Positions 6,861 to 12,359 of a stretch of 15,292 nt of DNA are shown piece by piece. Below the pieces are notes generated by a model. It did not search any database. It was not told the DNA's origin and saw only the letters and a list, made by a program, of their open reading frames with translations. The stretch spans positions 1 to 15,292 of the forward strand of contig JALVPA010000093.1 of assembly GCA_027026055.1 (NCBI GenBank), written 5' to 3'. A program made the position numbers and the translations under genes. The stretch's first letter is position 1. Every line of letters starts with the position of its first letter. Source of the DNA: Campylobacteraceae bacterium. GTDB lineage: Bacteria; Campylobacterota; Campylobacteria; Campylobacterales; Sulfurovaceae.

Positions 6861-7532
6861 GAACCGAAAAATTTTGTAGAGTGCGTAACCACACACCGTT
6901 TTAACGAAGCCTATTTGCTTGCAGATATCGGTAATACCCGCGTGCATATTTATGACGGCAAAGAGGTTCTCCATTTATTGCCTGACGAAGCAATTGCCAA
7001 GTTTGGTACCGAAAAGCTAAACTATATTTCGGTCAACACCCCTTTGGAAGCACGTATTCGAAAAGAAACAGGATGGACAAATGTTTCCGATAAGGTGCAT
7101 ATCCCCGGAGAGTACGAGACGATGGGGGTAGACAGACGCGCGCTTTGCTTGAGCCGCGACAATGCGCTCTTTATCGATGCGGGTTCGGCGATCACGGTGG
7201 ACAAAGTGCAGCGCGGTGTTTATATGGGCGGTTTCATATTGCCCGGTATCGCGGCTTTGCAAAAGGCTTATGCCGACGTTTCGGAAGTGTTGGATGTGCC
7301 GATCGATGTCGGTATCGATACGACGCGTCTGCATCGTACAACCGATAAGCAGATAAGCTATGGTATAATCGCCTCTATCAAAAGTGTCGTCGAAGCGCAT
7401 CGCGACGCATTACCCGTATATGTAACGGGTGGCGACGGCGAAAAGATCGCTTCGCTTTTCGCTTATGCCGAGTTCGACGAAACGTTGATATTTAAAGGCA
7501 TGCGATACGCGCTCGATGCGAACGAGGTATGA
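6849..7532 (+). CDS. coaX: Type III pantothenate kinase (CoaX)
   Basis: CoaX phosphorylates pantothenate with ATP, the first step of coenzyme A synthesis, and unlike CoaA it is not feedback-inhibited by CoA. The motifs are clear: the ATP-binding DIGNTR at residues 26-31 (family DxGNT), GVDRR, DAGSAITVD, MGGFILPGI, a SYG segment, TGGDG and the terminal LIFKGM. These match the compact form of about 210 residues in Campylobacter. The ATG at 6849 lies in the heptamer array and adds about 22 residues before the expected N-terminus (LLADIGNT). No other ATG or GTG is available in frame; TTG 6915 would give a family-length protein but has only a weak ribosome binding site. An in-frame stop at 6843 excludes earlier starts. 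hisG follows after 74 nt. Function is firm; the start is uncertain. Confidence 0.92.
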   Translation: MRNEEPKNFVECVTTHRFNEAYLLADIGNTRVHIYDGKEVLHLLPDEAIAKFGTEKLNYISVNTPLEARIRKETGWTNVSDKVHIPGEYETMGVDRRALCLSRDNALFIDAGSAITVDKVQRGVYMGGFILPGIAALQKAYADVSEVLDVPIDVGIDTTRLHRTTDKQISYGIIASIKSVVEAHRDALPVYVTGGDGEKIASLFAYAEFDETLIFKGMRYALDANEV

Positions 7533-7543
7533 AACTATCTTAG

Positions 7544-7559
7544 CATCGCGCTTGCGATG
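7544..7559 (+). other. Small perfect hairpin between coaX and hisG
   Basis: CATCGC and GCGATG (6 bp) flank a GCTT loop, 11 nt after the coaX stop. No T-run follows, so it is not an ordinary terminator. It may be an mRNA-processing or stability element in the coaX-hisG transcript. Confidence 0.4.
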
Positions 7560-7580
7560 TCGTTACCCGGAAGGACGAAA

Positions 7581-7613
7581 ATGAGTATGAAAACGAAGGC
7601 ATTGTCATGTTGA
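7581..7613 (+). CDS. Possible 10-codon upstream ORF coupled to hisG
   Basis: The peptide reads MSMKTKALSC. Its ATG at 7581 is preceded by GGAAGGA with 5 nt spacing, a better ribosome binding site than that of hisG itself. Its stop TGA (7611-7613) lies 7 nt inside hisG, an arrangement that allows terminating ribosomes to restart at hisG ATG 7607. It has no histidine codons, so it is not a classical his-operon attenuation leader. It may equally be a chance ORF. Confidence 0.3.
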   Translation: MSMKTKALSC

Positions 7614-8227
7614 CCGTCGCATTGCCGAAAGGGCGGATTGCCGAAGAAACCTTGGAGATATTTGCCGAGGTATTCGGTACCGATTTCGCTTTTAGCGGTA
7701 GAGAACTGATCATGGAAAAGGCGGGATTTCGCTTTTTAAACGTGCGCAATCAGGATGTGCCTACATACGTGGAGCATGGTGCGGCGGATATCGGCGTGGT
7801 AGGATTGGATGTCATCACCGAAAAGGAACTCGATATCGTGCGATTGCTCGATATGCGTTTGGGACGGTGCAAAGTGGCGATCGGGATAAAAAACGACGAG
7901 GAAATCGACTGGAGTCGCCCGCATATCAAGGTGGCGACGAAAATGGTCAATATCACGCGTAATTACTTCGCAAGCAAAGCGGTGGGCGTGGAGATCGTCA
8001 AGCTGTACGGTTCCATCGAATTGGCGCCGCTTGTGGGATTGGCGGACGCTATCGTCGATATCGTTGAAACCGGTACGACGATGCGAGAAAACGGTTTGAA
8101 AGTAGCCGAAGAGATTATGGACTCGTCGGCACATCTGATTGCCAACAAAAACAGTTTTTACGCCAAGAAAAAAGAGATTCTTGCGCTGTACAAGTTGCTT
8201 GAAGAGGTCGTGGAACGCCGTGGCTGA
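7607..8227 (+). CDS. hisG: ATP phosphoribosyltransferase, short form (HisG-S)
   Basis: HisG condenses ATP and PRPP to phosphoribosyl-ATP, the committed step of histidine synthesis. The 206-residue chain begins LTVALPKGRIAEET and contains GAADIGVVGLDVI and the PRPP-binding loop IVDIVETGTTMRENGL, all typical of HisG. It lacks the C-terminal ACT-like regulatory domain of the long form (about 290-300 residues, as in C. jejuni and E. coli). Short HisG usually forms a complex with HisZ, a HisRS-like regulatory subunit; no hisZ lies in this window. ATG 7607 has GAAGG 7 nt upstream and may be coupled to a 10-codon ORF ending inside hisG. The gene overlaps the start of the methyltransferase gene by 8 nt. 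Confidence 0.94.
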   Translation: MLTVALPKGRIAEETLEIFAEVFGTDFAFSGRELIMEKAGFRFLNVRNQDVPTYVEHGAADIGVVGLDVITEKELDIVRLLDMRLGRCKVAIGIKNDEEIDWSRPHIKVATKMVNITRNYFASKAVGVEIVKLYGSIELAPLVGLADAIVDIVETGTTMRENGLKVAEEIMDSSAHLIANKNSFYAKKKEILALYKLLEEVVERRG

Positions 8228-8933
8228 ATTGAACCCCGATGCGTCGCTCGATCTCTATGCGCGCGTAGAGGACTTGCTCGGAAACGAAGAGGCGATCGAT
8301 AGGCTTTACGCGCATTATTACGACCTACTCTGCAAGTTCTCTTTTGGAAGTCTGCTTGACGTAGGGTGCGGAAGCGGCGCTTTTTTGGAGCGTTTGCAAG
8401 CGCGTTTTCCTCATATACGATGCAAAGGGATCGATCTAAGCGGCGAAATGACGGCGCGTGCGCGCAGCCGAGGTATTGAAGCGGAAAAAATCGACTTGTG
8501 CGAGGAAGGGGGCGTATATGACGTCATCACGGCGGTATTCGATATGGTCAATTATCTGCCTTCTTCGGCACTTAAAGGTTTTTTTCGTTGTATCAAGTCG
8601 CATCTTCGAAAAGGCGGTCTTTTCCTTTTCGATATCAATACCCGTTTCGGTTTCGAGGAAGTGGCGGTAGGAGCCTTTACGGCGCAAGACGGTGGACGTT
8701 TCGTCGCGATAGAAAGCGATTTTGAGGAGGGGTGCTACACGGCGGATTTTACCCTCTTTTCAAAAGAACAAGACAGCGTGTGTTATCGTAAGGAGAGTCA
8801 GACCGTCACGCAGTTTTACCATGCGCTTGAAACAGTGGTGGCGGCCTCCGACATGCATTTGGTATATAACGAACCGATTTCGTTGTACGATCTGGGCGAA
8901 GCGGATAAAACGATAGTGATGCTGGAACGCTAA
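8220..8933 (+). CDS. Class I SAM-dependent methyltransferase
   Basis: The 237-residue protein carries the SAM-binding motif I SLLDVGCGSGAFLERL (residues 44-59), an acidic end of strand beta2 in KGIDLSGEM (Asp72), and the motif IV/post-IV region DVITAVFDMVNYLPS. A later HLRKGGLFLFDINT segment is the usual beta5 region with a conserved Asp-Ile-Asn. The substrate cannot be told from sequence. GTG 8220 was chosen as the start, overlapping the hisG stop by 8 nt with GAAGAGG 12 nt upstream. The longer frame from ATG 8139 would read through hisG and adds a basic, cysteine-containing segment that looks like out-of-frame hisG. It is the last gene of the rightward operon and ends 80 nt from the convergent rpsR gene. 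Confidence 0.85.
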   Translation: MAELNPDASLDLYARVEDLLGNEEAIDRLYAHYYDLLCKFSFGSLLDVGCGSGAFLERLQARFPHIRCKGIDLSGEMTARARSRGIEAEKIDLCEEGGVYDVITAVFDMVNYLPSSALKGFFRCIKSHLRKGGLFLFDINTRFGFEEVAVGAFTAQDGGRFVAIESDFEEGCYTADFTLFSKEQDSVCYRKESQTVTQFYHALETVVAASDMHLVYNEPISLYDLGEADKTIVMLER

Positions 8934-8991
8934 CCATAGACGAACCAAGCCTATGAATTGTAAAGATTAAGTATAAGTAGGGTGTCGTAGT

Positions 8992-9010
8992 TTTGCGGCG
9001 CCGCCGCAAA
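8992..9010. terminator. GC-rich hairpin between convergent genes
   Basis: TTTGCGGC and GCCGCAAA pair perfectly over 8 bp around a GCC loop. The hairpin lies 2 nt beyond the rpsR stop and about 58 nt beyond the methyltransferase stop, where a shared bidirectional terminator would be expected. Neither strand shows the T-run of a canonical intrinsic terminator, so it may work as a pause, roadblock or RNA-end stabiliser instead. Confidence 0.5.
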
Positions 9011-9012
9011 GG

Positions 9013-9276
9013 TTACTTGATAATATCGAAGGGATTTTCGACGACGTTTTTACGGTCGACGATATAAGGAATAAGCGCCGTTTGGCGTGCGCGTTTGATG
9101 GCTTTGGAGACCATCTCTTGGTGTTTTTTGCAGTTGCCCGTCAAACGTCTGGGCATAATTTTGAAGCGCTCGCTTAGGCTGAATTTCAACATGCTCAAGT
9201 CTTTGTAGTCGATAAATTCGACTTTTTGTTCGCAGTATCTGCAGTATCTTTTTTTGAATTTTCTTCTTTCTGCCAT
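9013..9276 (-). CDS. rpsR: Ribosomal protein bS18
   Basis: This 87-residue protein of the 30S subunit binds the platform together with bS6. The sequence contains the S18 signatures YKDLSMLKFSLSERFKIMPRRLTGNCKKHQ and KAIKRARQTALIPY. Cys12, Cys15, Cys49 and His52 form a CxxC...CxxH set, so it looks like the zinc-binding (C+) version of bS18. Its Shine-Dalgarno GGAGAAA overlaps the ssb stop codon (gap of 11 nt between the genes), which makes coupled translation likely. It ends the leftward rpsF-ssb-rpsR unit, right before the convergent hairpin. Confidence 0.97.
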   Translation of the reverse strand: MAERRKFKKRYCRYCEQKVEFIDYKDLSMLKFSLSERFKIMPRRLTGNCKKHQEMVSKAIKRARQTALIPYIVDRKNVVENPFDIIK

Positions 9277-9287
9277 GGTTGTTTCTC

Positions 9288-9782
9288 CTAAAAGGGTATT
9301 TCGTCTTCGTCGATATCGATTTCGGGAATCGTTTGTTCGGGTTCGGGCTGTTGTTTCGGCTGCGGCGTCGCTTGCGGTGCCGCTTGCGACGGTTGCGCAT
9401 AAGCATCGTGCGTCGGTGCGGCATATCCCGGGTTAGTCGTGGCGGCGGGCGCGTCTCCTTTGCTATCAAGCATTTGGAGATTTTCCACCGTAATCGTGTG
9501 ACGGCTACGTTTTGTGCCGTCTTGTGCCGTCCACTGATCCAACTTCAAACGTCCCTCTACCAAAACCTTGCTGCCTTTTCTGAGATACTGGTTGGCTATT
9601 TCGGCGGTGCGCCCGAAAAAGGTGATATCGATAAACATCGTCTCGTCTTTTTGTTCCCCGGTCGCCGTTTTGTAACGACGGTTCGTCGCGATACCCGTAT
9701 TGGCTACGGCGCTACCGCCGGGCGTATAACGAATCTCGATATCTCTTGTCAGGTTGCCTACCAAAATAACCTTGTTGTACAT
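9288..9782 (-). CDS. ssb: Single-stranded DNA-binding protein (SSB)
   Basis: SSB coats single-stranded DNA during replication, recombination and repair and recruits partner proteins through its tail. The 164-residue protein has an OB-fold from residue 1 to about 110 (YNKVILVGNLTRDIEIRYTPGGSAV, FGRTAEIANQYLRKGSKVLVEGRL), then a disordered linker rich in Ala, Pro and Gln. It ends with the acidic tip DIDEDEIPF, the standard partner-binding end. AAGGAG lies 6 nt before the ATG. It sits between rpsF and rpsR, the order common in many bacteria, with gaps of 21 and 11 nt, and is probably transcribed with both. Confidence 0.97.
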   Translation of the reverse strand: MYNKVILVGNLTRDIEIRYTPGGSAVANTGIATNRRYKTATGEQKDETMFIDITFFGRTAEIANQYLRKGSKVLVEGRLKLDQWTAQDGTKRSRHTITVENLQMLDSKGDAPAATTNPGYAAPTHDAYAQPSQAAPQATPQPKQQPEPEQTIPEIDIDEDEIPF

Positions 9783-9803
9783 CAGAATGCTCCTTGGGCG
9801 GGG

Positions 9804-10157
9804 TTACGCCTCTTCGCTATTGCCTTTTGCGGCTTTTTCCGCGAGTTTGTTAAACTCGGAGATCTCTTTTTTGGTTGTGTACTTGATCGTCAAAAACTTA
9901 ATGATCTCTTCATTGATGCGAAGATTTCTTTCGATTTCCGCGATCGCGTCGCCGTTTGCTTTGTAGTAAAAGACCGTATAGTAGCCTCTTTCGTTTTTTT
10001 GTACGGGATAGGCAAGTTTACGCATACCCATATCATCTTCGGCAAGCAGTTCGGCATCGACTTTTGCGAGCACCTCTTTCATACGCGCGATCTGTGCTTT
10101 GATCTCTTCTTCCGTCAGTGTCGGTTTGACAACGAAAAGCGTTTCGTAGCAGTTCAT
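9804..10157 (-). CDS. rpsF: Ribosomal protein bS6
   Basis: This 117-residue protein of the 30S subunit pairs with bS18. It begins MNCYETLFVVKPTLTEEEI and carries the typical GMRKLAYPVQKNERGYYTVFYY and IERNLRINEEIIKFLTIKY segments. The frame remains open upstream to 10340, but that extra part is basic, unlike any S6, and runs into the GGDEF gene. ATG 10157 has AAAGGAAG at normal spacing and matches the family N-terminus. It is the first gene of the rpsF-ssb-rpsR unit, with a possible promoter at 10238 and a leader of about 70 nt that contains a hairpin. Confidence 0.96.
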   Translation of the reverse strand: MNCYETLFVVKPTLTEEEIKAQIARMKEVLAKVDAELLAEDDMGMRKLAYPVQKNERGYYTVFYYKANGDAIAEIERNLRINEEIIKFLTIKYTTKKEISEFNKLAEKAAKGNSEEA

Positions 10158-10189
10158 GAACTTCCTTTCGGTTTTATAGCCCGTCCTCT

Positions 10190-10205
10190 TGTATCGAGCG
10201 ATACA
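10190..10205 (-). promoter_or_regulatory. Hairpin in the rpsF leader
   Basis: TGTATC and GATACA form a perfect 6-bp stem with a 4-nt loop in the presumed 5' untranslated region, about 33 nt before the rpsF start. In many bacteria the S6-S18 complex represses its own mRNA by binding the rpsF leader. This hairpin could be part of such an element, but I cannot match it confidently to the known consensus. Confidence 0.3.
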
Positions 10206-10237
10206 TACGAGTACGAGCAGGAATTTTGGGAATGAGG

Positions 10238-10243
10238 ATTTTA
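10238..10243 (-). promoter_or_regulatory. -10-like box for rpsF-ssb-rpsR
   Basis: Read on the minus strand this is GGTAAAAT, a one-mismatch -10 box 80 nt upstream of rpsF and just past the GGDEF stop. No strong -35 is visible. It would give the ribosomal unit a promoter independent of the cyclase gene. Confidence 0.35.
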
Positions 10244-10269
10244 CCCTAAATTTGCTTGTATAAAGCTTT

Positions 10270-11316
10270 TTACGTTTTTTCGCAAAAACGGTGATAAGCT
10301 TTTTTCCCTTTTTTGGCACGATACATCGCTTTGTCCGCACATTGGGTCAACTTCTCGGGGTCCGTCGCGTTTTCGGGGTAGAGCGCGATACCGATACTAA
10401 CGCTTATAGCCAGACGATGATTCGCAATCTTTTTTTCTCCTATGAGGTTCCGTTCCAATGTTTCGACAAAGGCTTTGACTTGATGTCGTTTACGCGAAAG
10501 TAAAATAACGAACTCATCTCCTCCGAGACGTGCCAAAACGTCCTCCTCGCTCAAATACGAAAGGATTGTCGAAGCGACATATTGCAAGACGGCGTCTCCG
10601 ACATCGTGACCGTAAGTATCGTTGATAGGCTTGAAGTCGTTCAAATCCAAGTACATAAGAGCGAAGGGTTCTTTTTTGCGGACAAAACTACGGCATGCTT
10701 CATCGAAGGCTTTACGATTGGCCGCACCCGTTAGCGGGTCGATACTCGATTCGGTGCGCATCGTATCGAGTTTGCGGCTAAGCGCTTCTCTTTCGGATTG
10801 CATGTTGCTTAAATAGTCGAGAAAATAGTAAGGAAACAAAAAAGTCAAAAGAGCGAATGTCGCTATGAAATCGCTGTTATCGTACCATTCGGAAGAGACG
10901 ACAAGAAGCAGAGCCCATGAGAGTGCCGATACGGAGATGCTCGTATAAAAATATTGCGTACCGAATCGAAAAGCGCTGCTCATTACGATTAGTACATATA
11001 GAGCAAAAAGATATATGGCGCCTCTTCCGAATAACACGAGGACGTAAGTCAGAAGCGAAATGTCTGCAAAAAGAGGGAGTAGTTTGCGTGTTACGGTAAA
11101 ATGATCGGGATAATAGAGTACGAAAAGATAGTGGCCGACGGAAAGGATTGTCACCAAGGTCAAAACAAATCCCGTTTGCATCAAGTCGGACGCAATATTT
11201 CCGTCGGGGAAAAGCGCATAGATAATCGCCGTCAATCCTATCAGTCCGACGAGGGTGATAAAACGGTGGCGATAGTATTTCAGTTCTTCGTATAAAAAAA
11301 TATCGGTATCTTGCAT
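10270..11316 (-). CDS. Membrane-bound diguanylate cyclase (6 TM + GGDEF)
   Basis: This enzyme is predicted to make cyclic-di-GMP from two GTP. The 348 residues comprise about six transmembrane helices (roughly 19-36, 48-69, 78-97, 99-113, 124-141, 149-168), a short linker helix (about 170-190), and a GGDEF domain from DPLTGAANRKAF (193) to the end. The active-site loop is RLGGDEF (263-269), with a metal-binding region YLDLNDFKPINDTYGHDVGD, so the domain looks catalytically intact. The RxxD inhibitory site, nine residues before GGDEF, reads SEED (Arg replaced by Ser256), so product feedback through that site is probably lost. The membrane part has an FRFGTQYFY segment reminiscent of RpfC-type sensor-kinase input regions. 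The ribosome binding site is weak (AGGGT). The gene stands between holA and rpsF and has its own -10 box at 11347. Confidence 0.9.
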   Translation of the reverse strand: MQDTDIFLYEELKYYRHRFITLVGLIGLTAIIYALFPDGNIASDLMQTGFVLTLVTILSVGHYLFVLYYPDHFTVTRKLLPLFADISLLTYVLVLFGRGAIYLFALYVLIVMSSAFRFGTQYFYTSISVSALSWALLLVVSSEWYDNSDFIATFALLTFLFPYYFLDYLSNMQSEREALSRKLDTMRTESSIDPLTGAANRKAFDEACRSFVRKKEPFALMYLDLNDFKPINDTYGHDVGDAVLQYVASTILSYLSEEDVLARLGGDEFVILLSRKRHQVKAFVETLERNLIGEKKIANHRLAISVSIGIALYPENATDPEKLTQCADKAMYRAKKGKKAYHRFCEKT

Positions 11317-11346
11317 CGACTTGCTACCCTAAGATATATAAAATGT

Positions 11347-11352
11347 ATTATA
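11347..11352 (-). promoter_or_regulatory. -10 box for the GGDEF gene
   Basis: On the minus strand this is CTTATAAT, a perfect TATAAT 30 nt upstream of the cyclase ATG, in an AT-rich gap of 65 nt after holA. No clear -35 is present. It suggests the cyclase is not transcribed only by read-through from rnr-holA. Confidence 0.5.
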
Positions 11353-11374
11353 AGATGAAAATACTTTGTTTAGG

Positions 11375-11396
11375 AAAAAAGTTACAACATTTGTTG
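11375..11396 (-). terminator. Weak terminator at the end of holA
   Basis: On the minus strand CAACA and TGTTG form a short stem that abuts the holA stop codon, and six T residues follow after TAAC. The stem is AT-rich with a very short loop, so termination would be partial at best. Confidence 0.25.
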
Positions 11397-12359
11397 GATA
11401 CGAATCAAAACGGCATACAAAAGCGCTTCTCTTTGGGTGGCGGGCGCTTGCTTGATTCGCAATTCGCTACGAATGAGGTGTTCGTAGATTTTGAGCAGCG
11501 AAGAAGATTTGATGCGTAGGGCGAGTTGCTGTTTGCGTTCTCTGATATACGGCGGCGGAGTAAAGCCGAAGATCGCTTTAAAATCGGGCGTGCCGTGAAG
11601 TTTGATATAAGCGTTGATCAAAAAAATATCGTTGAGAAAATATTGGGTGGAGCGCAAAATGGCAAACTCGTCGTAGCCGAGTTCGAGGAGTTTGGCGATG
11701 GTTGCGGTGATAGGCGCTTTTTCGAAAAGTTCGCTCAGTAGTTGCTCTACCGCCAAAGGCGCCGTCGAATAGACGAGGCTGTCGATCTCTTTGGTAGTGA
11801 CGGGACGATTCAAAACGGAAAGCTTTTCGAGCTCTTTCATGCAAAGCGAGAGATTGTTGTGCAGTACGTTTATGAGGTGTTGCAACGCATAATGATCGAT
11901 GTGCATCTCGAGTTGTTGCGCCTTTTGCCGAAGTAGGGCGATAGCCTCTTTTGAGGAAGCTTCGAAAAAACGTACCCACACGCCGCCTTTTTTTTCGGAA
12001 AAAGCGCTTTGAAGCGTTCTCGCATCGGCATCTGGGCCTCGAAAAGCGTAGAGAAAGTAGTTGCCTTCTTGCGTGTTTGCCAACGATACGAGCGTTTCGA
12101 GCTCTTTTTTTGGAAGCTTTTTGTCATGCTTGACGATGAGTAGATTGGTACCGCCGAAAAGCGACGATTGCGAAAGATAGCTTTTGGCGCGTTCGAAATC
12201 CCATTCGTCGAAGTAGAAGCTCAACGCCTCTTGCGTCGCGTCGAGTTTCGTTTTGTAAAGATCGATGTAGCGGTCGATAAAATAGTCGTTTTCTCCGTAG
12301 AGCAGTACCGCTTTAGGCAGTTGCTTTTGAAGTAACGTATCGAATTCGCGTTTATACAT
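11382..12359 (-). CDS. holA: DNA polymerase III subunit delta (HolA)
   Basis: Delta is the clamp-loader subunit that opens the beta sliding clamp. The 325-residue protein starts MYKREFDTLLQ, with the family's early strand KAVLLYGENDYFIDRYID in place of a true Walker A. FGGTNLLIVKHDKKLPKKELETLV and NNLSLCMKELEKLSVLN (the domain II-III region of delta) follow, and then a helical C-terminal collar domain. ATG 12359 overlaps the rnr stop by 1 nt (TGATG), indicating coupling; a TTG one codon upstream is a less likely start. The rnr-holA order, with rpsF-ssb-rpsR next, recurs in Campylobacterota as I recall them. Confidence 0.9.
   Translation of the reverse strand: MYKREFDTLLQKQLPKAVLLYGENDYFIDRYIDLYKTKLDATQEALSFYFDEWDFERAKSYLSQSSLFGGTNLLIVKHDKKLPKKELETLVSLANTQEGNYFLYAFRGPDADARTLQSAFSEKKGGVWVRFFEASSKEAIALLRQKAQQLEMHIDHYALQHLINVLHNNLSLCMKELEKLSVLNRPVTTKEIDSLVYSTAPLAVEQLLSELFEKAPITATIAKLLELGYDEFAILRSTQYFLNDIFLINAYIKLHGTPDFKAIFGFTPPPYIRERKQQLALRIKSSSLLKIYEHLIRSELRIKQAPATQREALLYAVLIRIQQML

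Noticed and set aside
8139..8219. Methyltransferase start at ATG 8139
   Set aside because: The extra 27 residues are hisG read in another frame and are not methyltransferase-like; GTG 8220 gives the usual small overlap.
9279..10235. 318-codon open frame on the plus strand across ssb and rpsF
   Set aside because: It is antisense to two certain genes, and the product is Phe- and Arg-rich without recognisable motifs.
10158..10340. N-terminal extension of bS6 to 10340
   Set aside because: The added 61 residues are basic and run into the GGDEF gene; ATG 10157 has a good ribosome binding site and the normal S6 N-terminus.
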